From Schizochytrium sp. TIO01 (Eukaryota; Sar; Bigyra; Thraustochytrida; Thraustochytriidae), in contig SMSO01000035.1 of NCBI GenBank assembly GCA_004764695.1, positions 1,734,001-1,798,000 of the forward strand: a DNA stretch of 64,000 nt. Direction: 5' to 3'. The position numbers were made by a program, and so were the translations under genes. Below are positions 22,901 to 31,414 of this stretch, piece after piece (position 1 is the stretch's first letter; the number at the start of each line of letters is the position of its first letter). The notes below the pieces were generated by a model. It worked only from the letters and a program-made list of their open reading frames with translations, had not been told where the DNA came from and did not search any database.

Positions 22901-23086
22901 CCAACCCTTGTACCAGCTCCGACCCCTGTGCAAGTACCGGCTCCTATGCCAGCAAAAGTGCCAAGCTTGGTAAACGTTGGCAATGCATCAACTGAACAGG
23001 GAAAGCCTGCTGTCCAAGAAGTCATCCAACCTTCAACTATTGCAAATGGTGGAGATTCGACAAATGCAAACTCAGAAACAAATTAA
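19934..23086 (+). CDS. DDT/WHIM-domain, AT-hook chromatin-remodelling accessory protein
   Basis: Predicted nuclear protein of 1,050 aa from the ATG at 19934. A DDT-like helical region lies at about 35-90 (FLLWLVLSSTTF, then LHTM-type helices). A WHIM-type motif follows at about 260-325, ending KPIGEDKHARRYYYF, which matches the 'G-D-..-R-YY' signature of ISWI-partner proteins such as RSF1, ACF1 and WSTF. Basic/acidic low complexity surrounds AT-hook motifs at about 500-535 (GRGRPKK, KRGRPAKRGRPAKRGRK) and an RG-repeat at about 567-580. A coiled coil rich in Glu/Arg spans about 612-770, and the C-terminal 170 residues include a Pro/Ala minisatellite. No PHD finger or bromodomain is present, unlike RSF1 or WSTF. 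In the known families DDT plus WHIM contacts an ISWI ATPase and linker DNA. The exact orthologue is uncertain. Confidence 0.75.
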   Translation: MSTEAETTANAVKDEDVKMENGVGELKNLEEVVEVSFLLWLVLSSTTFKMKQLSPKMLEMGLNAPHTSVLMSSTHTMLLLPLKEITRLEKESRGKHTRIMEKPYEWWTHELQQVVRQWIVERRDLAYDLARMEDSDEDSEYNEETVQALKDSIRDLDELLTPILDHPVPVLKDLEEDLKERGEYQDDDEDDEDENDSTGTSGDQPKTEADGDGDANMQDSIQKQDGDSFSKSKPSKPSREELEADKEDRDNMKIDSIMPFSGPDGYLCLDPVKRLFLLRSLCVWRANGNPEPSVQNRLREHKNADMRMKPIGEDKHARRYYYFPQFYRDCRIYRETPGDGGKEKEEAARLLREEKERKKKEKEEEAKRKAEAKAEAKRAKEEAEKAAKAEKEAKAKEAKAKAEKKQKESRKSIATPRRSSSRRRSQPERFEDELAQEHQKKQEKQARRQSLRSRGGRKSLADSDEEDEDENEEDSEDENGEDQSEKDSDAEDSDASPPAKRGRGRPKKRAASRSAKKRGRPAKRGRPAKRGRKANKDSEDDTDEENVEKDSSDEEIEEEDEEEEEVRGRGRGRGRGRAKSKSQTRTKSKSQKNAKRAVKRDEKRRLVYIGPEPKAEKWELVAEGAEELRALMEELESEKSKHNKELLEELEKALTVMEEEAENIRKEQAKIEREQVLQAMPRKRSSRIQMAEERRKEEEAKRLEEEELRRQEEEIQEARRRRQEEIRKQEERQQRMRERELAKAEEQRRRIEERERRAEEQRKRAERLSADNRGAPDSEVEGNNAEQATTQMSTPSNAAASALNGGGSPAAPTIGQQQQQPSSFAQNGKMPVSSFASLQSPVMRATPQINGTPAPAQQTVTPASGVQPPQNPALVVVTTGTTPAVAAAPAVAPASAPAAAPAAPAATAVPVAPAAPAAAAAAPVAPAAAAAAPPAAAAAAPPAAAAAAPPAAAAAAPPAAAAAAPPAAAVPAPQATPVAAAPVPTPVSAPTLVPAPTPVQVPAPMPAKVPSLVNVGNASTEQGKPAVQEVIQPSTIANGGDSTNANSETN
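22724..22845 (+). repeat. 24-bp coding minisatellite (PPAAAAAA)n
   Basis: Inside the DDT/WHIM gene, four to five copies of CCTCCT followed by six GCT codons encode PPAAAAAA. Irregular GCT/CCT codons extend back to about 22590. The codons are almost pure, which suggests recent slippage. The run is also open as poly-Leu on this strand and as Gln/Glu on the other. Confidence 0.9.
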
Positions 23087-23654
23087 ACAGCATAAAATTC
23101 TACTTTGTGAGATGTTGATGAAGATTGCAACGAAGTGTAAAGCACAGGCGAGATAGTTAACCTTTTTGCTCTTCTGTTAGCATATTTGACTAGAGGTGTA
23201 GATCTATTTTCTCGATTAAATGATAAGCAATCGCTAACTTCTCATTTTCTTTTTTCTCGTTTTGTGCGACTGAGGGCTAGAATAAACCTTCTAACTTAGA
23301 ATACTGCGCCATCAAAGTGACTCACTCCTCAGCGAGACCCACCACCTGGATAGCAAGAACAACAAAACAAAAGCATAATTTTATTAAGATAAGTGAAAGT
23401 AATGAAATCTTACACCATCAGCACGGGTTCCAAGGTCAGGTTGAGAATTTGGCTGCACGATAATCAACTCTTTTTTTGAGTAAACTTTATTCAAGGTCTT
23501 CTTTCCCGCTGAGTGATCAATTTAAAAATCAACAATAATAGGAATATATCAATTAACAACCATAAGAACTCACAATTGGTGATCTGCTAAATGCTGTTTC
23601 ATCATCTTTCTATTGCAGTCTGGACTCTCATAATGAATCACTTATGAGGAATAA
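23087..23654. other. Convergent intergenic space
   Basis: This 568 bp stretch lies between the 3' ends of the DDT/WHIM (+) and MFS (-) genes. It is AT-rich and no gene is seen. AATAAA-type words near 23279 and 23380 could serve as polyadenylation signals. Confidence 0.6.
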
Positions 23655-25157
23655 CTAGTCAATAGCGACGTATTGACGTTCTTCTTCTTCTTCTTCTTCT
23701 TGTGAGTCCTCATCTTGCTCATTATTTCTTTCTGAAGCATCAGCGATGTTTGAATCCTCAGTATTGCTGAGGTGGTGATGCCGGTGAGCATGCGGTGGCT
23801 TCAAGAGGTCAGGGTGAAAATGAGGCCACATCGGAAGATAGAAAGCAAACTGAAGGATCCAAAATACAAATGCTGCTGCATAGATAGTGCATGTTCCAGC
23901 AGGTCCATCAGAGACACCAATTAAGCTACCAGCGATGACACGCGCAAGAGACATTGTCATAAAAAGAATAGCTTGGAACTTGCCCTGCTTTCGTGCACCA
24001 AGAAGTTTGCTGAAAAGACCCATGTTACCGGGCACTTGTCCAAAGGTGCCAAAACCCCAGAGCCCAAGAGTGATGCACAAAATGACTGGAGTGAGTTGGT
24101 GGGAGTGGGAACATCCAGCATAAATTGAAAACAGGAGTAAGGAGATTCCAACGAAGGTTTGAAAGCTGACAAATACACTTCGGTCACTCAGGTGATGCAA
24201 GTTCCGCAGCAAGAGCGGGAGGCCGACAAGTCCAACAACACTGGTTCCCATAAGCAAAACACCATTCATACGCTGGCCCCAGCCAAAGTACTCGTATGTG
24301 ACAATAGGAAGGCCCCATTGCACAACTAGCTGATTGAAACTATTTTGAGAAGATGTCACAAAAGTAACCCATGCACCTGTCTGTCTGAGAACCTTGGCCA
24401 TATCGACAAGCTCATATACAAGACTGCGAACACCGAAACATATTTTGCCGAGGATGGACTTCTTCCCCTCAAGAGCTTCTCCAAGCTCAGCATCTTGGGC
24501 TGGTCCTCCGAGAAGAGAGCTCTCGATGCCATCTATCTCAAGATGTGAACGATCAGGTTCTTGGAAGAACTTCACATGGATGAGGAGGCTGATCACATTA
24601 AAGACCATCAAAGCATAGCCACAGTAAGTGTATGAGTTAAATGCTGTGCCCTCGTGTGGTAAAACCGTCAGGAGCGAACCTAAGGCTGGGGCAACCACTG
24701 TAACTACATTGTAAACCAGCACCGTGATTCCAGAGAATTTGGTTTGCTCTCCAGCAGCAGCTGCGCCTGCAAAAGCCATGGCAGCAGAAATAACACCAGT
24801 GCTCGCGCCAAGGATGAATCTCGATAATAGAATAAACCAAAGGGCTTTGAAGAGGCCAGCGAGTGCGTATACAAGACCTCCAACTACTCCCAAGAGAAGA
24901 GAACTTTTAAATGCACTCTCGAATGAGACGTAGTCTGCAAGCAAACCGAACAGCGGCAAACCCAGAATTCTTCCCACAAAGAATAGAGAAATAGCTTGAC
25001 CATAGACTGCTCGTGAACCGTCTAAGGATCTGATGTATTCTGACATAGATGGGGAGACCAATGAAGCATCAAGAGCATCCACCGCCTGCAAAAGCCACAC
25101 ACACATAAAGTTGCGGAATCGCTGCCGATTAGCGTCTACTTCCGAAGATGAAGACAT
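23655..25157 (-). CDS. Major facilitator superfamily transporter (MFSD8/CLN7-like?)
   Basis: Polytopic membrane transporter, 500 aa, ATG at 25157. About 12 hydrophobic segments lie between residues 15 and 455, with the usual MFS gap between helices 6 and 7 (the charged loop with EPDRSHLEIDG and GGPAQDAELG). The helix 2-3 loop carries GLLADYVSFESAF, a variant of the MFS motif A (G-x-L-aD). The helix 4 region SRFILGASTGVISAAMAFAG resembles MFSD8-type lysosomal transporters, but I cannot fix the subfamily or substrate. The C-terminal tail is cytosolic-looking: His-rich (HAHRHHHL), then a Glu run encoded by a TTC/GAA microsatellite, ending VAID. The His tract might bind metal, but this is speculative. 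A CTTATAAG element lies about 200 bp upstream of the ATG. Confidence 0.8.
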   Translation of the reverse strand: MSSSSEVDANRQRFRNFMCVWLLQAVDALDASLVSPSMSEYIRSLDGSRAVYGQAISLFFVGRILGLPLFGLLADYVSFESAFKSSLLLGVVGGLVYALAGLFKALWFILLSRFILGASTGVISAAMAFAGAAAAGEQTKFSGITVLVYNVVTVVAPALGSLLTVLPHEGTAFNSYTYCGYALMVFNVISLLIHVKFFQEPDRSHLEIDGIESSLLGGPAQDAELGEALEGKKSILGKICFGVRSLVYELVDMAKVLRQTGAWVTFVTSSQNSFNQLVVQWGLPIVTYEYFGWGQRMNGVLLMGTSVVGLVGLPLLLRNLHHLSDRSVFVSFQTFVGISLLLFSIYAGCSHSHQLTPVILCITLGLWGFGTFGQVPGNMGLFSKLLGARKQGKFQAILFMTMSLARVIAGSLIGVSDGPAGTCTIYAAAFVFWILQFAFYLPMWPHFHPDLLKPPHAHRHHHLSNTEDSNIADASERNNEQDEDSQEEEEEEERQYVAID

Positions 25158-26125
25158 TTTCGAGAGGCGCTTGAGTAAAGTTTGTCGATGACTGACAGTA
25201 TTTGAAGTCCAACTTAGAACAAACGCAATGACCTGAACTCGATTCTGATTGAGTTCGGTTGTGAAATCCTAGCTTGACTGCAAAAAAATACACCACAGAG
25301 AATTGTGGGAATACGTCTCTCTTGCGAAGCCTGTTTAACTCCTCGAACGCCCCCTTATAAGACGTGCCAGAGTTATAGATTTGATGAATGGACTGACGCG
25401 ACAATGGTTTTCATTTAATAAGTTGTGACGCTGATCTCGCACTACTACTAGTGGGTACCTAGTAGATAGCACTCTAATAATTATCATCCTTACTATCTAC
25501 TTACTATAGTAGGTTTCATACTATTTCTATTGCTCTGTGCAAGATCGCGAGATCCAAGACATTGAGATCTTTATCAGGTTTTGGTTCGTGGCTGGTAGGT
25601 TTGTACGTATCTAGTTAGCCTCTCTGGGCCCAAGGATTTGGGGAGTTCTGCAGCGTGAATTAAGATTTTCGAGTGCGTGTAAAAAGATGTGTAAAGATCG
25701 CCCTCTCACAACGTCTACTGTGGGTCTGTACAAGTTTGGAGACGTAATTACAGGTAATGAGCAGTCGGTGCTGTTCGTAAAACCAACTGAGATTTACGCT
25801 CATCAAAGAACTCTGGAAGAGGGCGCTGCAGCATGTACAAGCTCCCTAGAACTAAATTGGGCGTTTCATTATTAGGTATAGAGCTAGCATGGTTCGTTGT
25901 TCGTTGGATGAATTAAACTGTTGCGGATAATGAATAAGAGTCTAAGACTATTTGGTAGACTGGAATAAATAAGCTCATTGCTCTGATAGATATCATAAAC
26001 GCATATGGGCAAGGCTGGAAGGCGTAGAGTGGCCGAAGTTAGAGTAAGAAAGACATGAAGACGTGACAATGAGATAGATTTTAAAAGGGTAGAGTAGTGT
26101 GAAACAAGGGCTAATGGGTAGTAGG
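25158..26125. other. Intergenic space between two minus-strand genes
   Basis: About 970 bp containing the 5' region of the MFS gene and the 3' region of the radical SAM gene. A CTTATAAG word is at 25354-25361 and a GGTACCTAG motif at about 25454. No additional gene is seen; the 62-codon frame at 25687-25875 has no recognisable features. Confidence 0.6.
25354..25361 (-). promoter_or_regulatory. Possible TATA-like element of the MFS gene
   Basis: The palindrome CTTATAAG sits about 197-204 bp upstream of the MFS start. A similar TTATAA word lies at about the same distance upstream of EMC2 (near 36001). The shared spacing is suggestive only. Confidence 0.25.
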
Positions 26126-27535
26126 TTATTCTTGGCGACAAGACGATCCTGCACCTGCTGTGCAACCATAACAGTGCTTGCGTGTGACAATAGCAATATC
26201 ACGGAGTTCGTCAGTGTTGTCGAAGTCAAAAACTGTAAGTCCAACCTTTTCTCCCAGCCGAAGGTGAAGTTCAAGCTGCTGGTTAAAGTCACAATCGAAG
26301 ACCTCGCCGGTGGGTCCCACGGACAGATATTTGCGGCACATAACCTTTTCGGCAGCCTCAGGGTTGTAGGCATTGACAAGAATAGACATGTACTCCTCAA
26401 GACGATCCTGTTCACGCAAATAATCATAAAAGCGGTTCAATGGCATGTTGGTAATACAATGGAGATCATTGAAGACAATGTCAAACTGGCCCTTGAGCAC
26501 ACGTTTGTAGTCACCAATCAGGTTGGTCTTATTTGGTGGCAAGTGAATTCCTGTGGGGTTATAGACAAGGTCCAAATGCAAGCCAGTGCCAGGTTTACCA
26601 TAGCCAACTGCATTCAAAAGCTGGAGACCTTTGATGCTACGCTGGAAAATTTTGTCACCACGCTGTTTGTTAACATTGTCTTCGAGGTAGCAAGGTAGAC
26701 TAGCAATGACTCTAACCTTGTGTTTAGCAAGGAAGGCAGGAAGGTCATCTTGGTGAGGCTCGAGCAGCACAGTTAAATTGCAGCGGTCAATGACCTCTTT
26801 GCCAAGCTTGGTACATTCTTCAACGAGGTAGCGGAACTCGCGATTGAGCTCTGGAGCACCACCGGTAAGATCAACGACATTGATGCTAGGGGACTTGCGG
26901 ACAATGTCGATACACTTGTCGGCAATTTCGCGCGTCATCATTTGCTTGCGCAGTGGAGAACTGTCGACATGACAGTGCGTGCAGGCCTGATTGCAGTAGA
27001 AGCCAATGTTGAGCTGCATGACTTCAATAGCCTCGCGGTGAAGCTTGACACCCGATTCGCGAAGCTTGGCAGAAAATTTGGGAACGTGTTCCATGGCTTC
27101 AAGATCATGGATTTTCTTGGCCTTCTCCTCAGTGGTGTATGGCCTTACACCTGTGGATTTCATTTCCTTCAGAGTTGCAGGAATCAGCGATTTGCCCATC
27201 ATATCCTCGATATCAGGGATCGCATCTGTGCCTTCGCTGTTGCCATCATCATCTTCTTCTTCCTCTTCTTCAATCGTGTAATCGCTGTCCACATTTCTAG
27301 TTTCTACAGAGCTCGCAGATTCGGTCTCATGCAAGTCTTTCTCTGCGGTCTTAGCGTCCGTATCCAGCTCTACCAAAGACTTCGAGACAGAAACCACCTT
27401 GACTTTCTGTTCTTGCGAAGCTTTATACAAATGAGCTCCAACAAACATACCAGCGCCTACAGCAACTAAAGCCACACTCGCAGCAAGAATTGCATTCTGC
27501 CTTCCGGCGCTATCTGCATGCGCCGAAGCACCCAT
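26126..27535 (-). CDS. Arsenosugar-biosynthesis-type radical SAM protein, membrane-anchored
   Basis: Radical SAM enzyme, 469 aa, ATG at 27535. The [4Fe-4S] motif CNQACTHC is at 180-187 (Cys180, Cys184, Cys187) and the SAM-binding TGGAPE motif is at 223-228. The C-terminal domain ends in the Cys-rich HCYGCTAGAGSSC (Cys455, Cys458, Cys466), the hallmark of the ArsS (rSAM/Cys-rich, DUF3641) family. In bacteria ArsS works with ArsM methyltransferase in making arsenosugars: it transfers a 5'-deoxyadenosyl group from SAM to dimethylarsenite (established for the family). Some bacterial members are selenoproteins; here the frame ends with TAA and has no in-frame TGA, so this is the all-Cys form. The N-terminus is additional: residues 15-37 are a hydrophobic helix, followed by an acidic linker (85-110), giving a membrane-anchored enzyme. 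The compartment cannot be decided. No arsM is in the window. Confidence 0.85.
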   Translation of the reverse strand: MGASAHADSAGRQNAILAASVALVAVGAGMFVGAHLYKASQEQKVKVVSVSKSLVELDTDAKTAEKDLHETESASSVETRNVDSDYTIEEEEEEDDDGNSEGTDAIPDIEDMMGKSLIPATLKEMKSTGVRPYTTEEKAKKIHDLEAMEHVPKFSAKLRESGVKLHREAIEVMQLNIGFYCNQACTHCHVDSSPLRKQMMTREIADKCIDIVRKSPSINVVDLTGGAPELNREFRYLVEECTKLGKEVIDRCNLTVLLEPHQDDLPAFLAKHKVRVIASLPCYLEDNVNKQRGDKIFQRSIKGLQLLNAVGYGKPGTGLHLDLVYNPTGIHLPPNKTNLIGDYKRVLKGQFDIVFNDLHCITNMPLNRFYDYLREQDRLEEYMSILVNAYNPEAAEKVMCRKYLSVGPTGEVFDCDFNQQLELHLRLGEKVGLTVFDFDNTDELRDIAIVTRKHCYGCTAGAGSSCRQE

Positions 27536-29570
27536 CTCCGAACGCAGAATCGAAACTCACGAGTAGCCTTCACTCAGCTGCCTGCCAAGACTACGTTAGC
27601 AAAGTTCGTGTGGAGAGTAACCCACCGAGAGAGTCGAGCCCAGGTACCGCGAGTTCTGGCGTCTCCGCGATTCGGGTTTGGCGATACTGCTTGCGGTCGC
27701 AGCCCGCAATTAAAAAGTGAAAAGTATTCTTCTTCTTGTTCGGCAATATTAAAAACCCCTTTGAAAGCTTCCTAGACTATATAATGTGCCGCAGCGGAGG
27801 GCATAATGATCCAGACATATCCAAATTTCGACTAGTTGGGCGTTGCTCTTTGAAGGGAGTCCTGGATGAGTCTGATTGTGGAGATTTTATTTTATTCCTC
27901 ACACGTCATCGTCATCAATCCATTCAGGGCGTCAAACATATCCATTGGAATAAAGTAGTTAATTTCATGATAAGAGAGGTGCTACGTAGCTGAGGAGGGA
28001 CGGTGCAGCAACGGTGGCGAAAAGGTCTGCATGAACTGTAATTGATGACAACTGTGATCCTTAAAGTTAAGGGAAGTCGATTGTGAAGCGTAGATACAAG
28101 ATAGAAACGAGACAGCATGATCAATTAGCCGCTATTCTGAGAATGTTGCTCAAGCTGATGCTTCTTTCTCTTTGCTTGGTCACGGAAGCTTTATTACATA
28201 GGATTTGGTTTTGTGAATAGGGAGGGGCAATACCGATTTTGAAGGCCTGCCTATCCGTGTCATACTCGACTCGCACTAAGTTCTTAGAATAATATGGCCA
28301 CACTTCCAAAGAAAAAAATTCGAGAAAATGAATCAACCGCAGGTTACTAAAGTAGCGTACGAACATTACGCATGAACAACGTTATAAGAGTTTTCAACGT
28401 GCGAAGATACTGGGCCGTAGTTTTTTTTTGTTTTTTCTGCCAATTAATATTTGGATACACAATATACTTTCTAGGAAGCACTAGAGAAGCCTTGCACGCT
28501 TGCTGCAAAGTTAAAAAGTACGATCACGTTTTATTTTAAGCTGTAGAATTCAAGACTTGACTAGGCTTCATTTGACTCTTGAAGAATTTCATATTCGTAT
28601 GCCATGCAGACGCTTCAAATTTCCATTCTACAAATCTGTCGTAAGACAATTGGATTGGACCAATAGTGTTTTGTTTCGAGAACAAAAGATTAAACACGTT
28701 TTAGCCAAAATAGAGTTGTCTCGCATAACAATAAATCGACAAACTAGTGGCAAAGTGTCCTGTGCACTGCTATTTGTCACAATGCGTATAATGTTGACAT
28801 CACGGTGCAATATATCCCCTCCTCCGGAAAATTTGTGATTAGAAGGCCACTTTCAGCAGAGTAAGTGAAACGCTTTGAATTTTAGAGCTGCTGATAATAC
28901 ACGATATTAGGGCAATCAGTACATGGAGAATTCTAGAACCTTGATCAGCCTAGTATCAACTTTTAAACTGACAATTACTAGTCTACAATTCACTGGACTA
29001 CCGGCTGGCCGTTAGTGCCTATATTGAAATTGTAAATATAATACCTTTTTGACGAGCATGTCCTTACGCAATTCATTGAGCCTCTTTAGTTATGTTCCAG
29101 TATTCGATCCTCAGAAAATATGCCCTCCATACTCCTGCAATCTTAATTAAAATTAGAAATGAGTTGTTTAGGTGATACTAAATTTAGTAGGCAGTTCGGA
29201 ACGATAAGATTCTAATTCATAATTTGCACAGATGAAAAATACCACAAATCTTTCGAAACTACTCCGTGTTTTGCGTTGTGGAAGTTGCAGTGCTATATTT
29301 TCGACAATGCTCGTGTACAATGTCAGTGGTTTGACATGCTCATGCTCATACTCATTTTCATTCCCAACCAGGAAGAGTCTATAGATTTACATTCGAGCAC
29401 AAAATCATTGTTAGAGGTTGCCGTGGCTGCTCATCTGGACCTTGCCCAAGTTTTACTCACCCTTCGCATGGGTATGCTTTCAGTGCTGTTGCGCAAGATG
29501 CGCTTTTCTTCTCGTCGCATATGACTTCTTCCTGGACCTTCATGTTCTCAGGTTCATTATTCAATTACTT

Positions 29571-30045
29571 GCCAATTGATTCTTACACTTCTTCTTCTTC
29601 TTCTTCTTCTTCAGACCTGGTGCATCTTCTTGTGCCGTGCTCATTTCCCTTCTGCCAGAACTCGACGGCCTGTCTGATGAGGTCCATGTGGCGGCGCTGG
29701 TAGGAATAAACCTCGGCAACACGCCCGTTTTGGAGGACCTGATTGCGCTTGGGAGGCTACTCTCCCTACTTGTAAGCGGGCGTCCCAGGATCTTGGCGGC
29801 TTCGTCGATGTGGCTGATGAACCCATTCGGGTCTTCAGCATTCATGATCATTGGAACATTCTGCTGCTGCTGCTGCTACTGCTGCTGCTGCTGCTGCTGC
29901 TGCTCCGCCAATGCACACTGCTCGCGCACATCTTCGTTTCATGATAACTCCTGCTCCTTCACGATTTTTCCCTCTCCGTCTCTCTCTTCCCAAATCTTGA
30001 TTCGTTTATTGTTTTTAACCCCTTTCACAGAAACTCTCAATATTT
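29571..30045 (-). pseudogene. Broken coding segment with polyglutamine run
   Basis: Read on the minus strand, one frame from about 30045 gives a protein-like text (KIWEERDGEGKIVKEQELS). It is interrupted by TGA, continues into a CAG run broken by a single TAG, then NAEDPNGFISHIDEAAKILG. Near 29755 the coding character jumps frame (a change of about 5 or 2 nt), then continues as KRNQVLQNGRVAEVYSYQRR and on to a Glu run and a TAA at about 29571. Two stops and one frameshift suggest a decayed gene. GTAAGA right after the Glu run could alternatively be a splice donor. No family is recognised. Confidence 0.35.
29862..29904. repeat. Trinucleotide repeat (CTG/CAG)n
   Basis: About 14 CTG units with one CTA interruption. 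The minus strand reads as the CAG run of the broken coding segment, and the interruption is the TAG stop. Confidence 0.9.
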
Positions 30046-31343
30046 AAACAGAAATCAAGTTCATGAGGAGAAAGTTTTGATCTTTCCATAACAACAACAA
30101 CAACAACAACAATAACAACAAAAATCCTGTAATCCTAATATTAGTTAATGGTACCAGGTCCTACAAGAAAGTTAGTTACCTTTGGATAGCCAACAAACAC
30201 TTATTTTAATGATTTATTTTTCAAGCGCTCGGTAGGAATAGAAACTAAAGACGAAAAGGGTCTCAAGCTCGAGGAATGCAAAGAAAGCCATTAGGTCTTA
30301 GGTATGATACGAGTTTTAGCTGCTTCAGTGTGCTGCAGATTCGTGCAAATTCAAGTGCATAAAATACACACAGTTCGCTCGAGATCACACATCAAAGGCG
30401 AGTTACGAGGCGCCCAAAAAAACGGCATTCAAATCAAAAGTATCAAAGTTGTACAACTCCTCAAATACGCTGAGAGAAACTAGAAAATAAAGAGGTAAGT
30501 TACAAAAAGAACACACCACAATTAACCTCTGATAATGCCTATTAGTCGATACCTCATGGCTGTTCTCTCATGAACATAGGTTGTTCCAAAAGTATTGATA
30601 ATCTGAAAACAAGAAAGAAAGAAAAAGAAAATCAAGGGAAAAGAAGGATGTCTGATAAATAAATATATTCTTTTTAATACTAGATAATAAGAGATACCTA
30701 GGCAAAAGAAAGAAAGAAAGTTAGAAAGTTCGAAAGAAAGAAAGAAAAACCTCTCAACAATGCATCATCTAGCTAGAACATAGTACCGAACAGGCGTAGA
30801 AGAACAAAATTAACCAGTTTTAGTTGAAGCAAGTAAGTTCGAAAGAAAAAAAGTATTCTTTCGTCCTTCCTCCTCTCTTGCTCTCTCTGTGAAGACAGAC
30901 TCCTTTCGAGCCAATTGCTATCGTTTAGGTTATTAGGCACGTAGGGTGCCACGATAGTTATTCGATTCTGTTCTTTCCTTTACGAGACAGACAATTCCAT
31001 GGATAGGAGGTGCCTAGGCACTTATCTACCAATACTTCGATACCAAGTGGATGGCTCCTTGCCACTGCTAGATAGCACTTGCGGAGAACTCTAGCAGTGG
31101 GGTAAAAGAATTCGAGGAGGCTTCCTCTGTTTTCTGGGCTTTCTTTCTTTCCTTCTTTCCTTCTTTCTTTCTTTTGGCTGTCTGTCTTCTATAGCCTGCC
31201 TTCGTTGTTTGTGCTTGGTCTCTGCATGTTTCTCTGTGCGCTTCTTCTGCCACGCAAATGCCTGCAGAGAGAGAGCCGCTGTGAAGCAGAAACCCAATCA
31301 GAGAGAGCAGAACTTGACTTGAGTTGGGCCTCTTTCTCCCTTT

Positions 31344-31344
31344 G

Positions 31345-31387
<43 letters not shown>

Positions 31388-31414
31388 ATCTTTCTTTCTA
31401 TCTTTCTTTCTTTC
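31344..31414. repeat. Compound microsatellite (TATC)n(TTTC)n
   Basis: About eight copies of CTAT followed by alternating TTTC and TATC units. It is part of a longer pyrimidine-rich stretch on the plus strand (about 31135-31440). Confidence 0.9.

Noticed and set aside
22557-22973. Poly-leucine frame over the minisatellite
   Set aside because: It is the shifted reading of the GCT/CCT repeat inside a real gene.
21379-23025. 548-codon minus-strand open frame rich in Gly/Ala/Ser
   Set aside because: It is antisense to the DDT/WHIM gene. It is kept open by the GCT/CCT minisatellite and Glu/Arg-rich codons, and has no recognisable motif.
26126-27535. Selenoprotein reading of the radical SAM gene
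   Set aside because: There is no in-frame TGA before the TAA stop, and all key positions are Cys.
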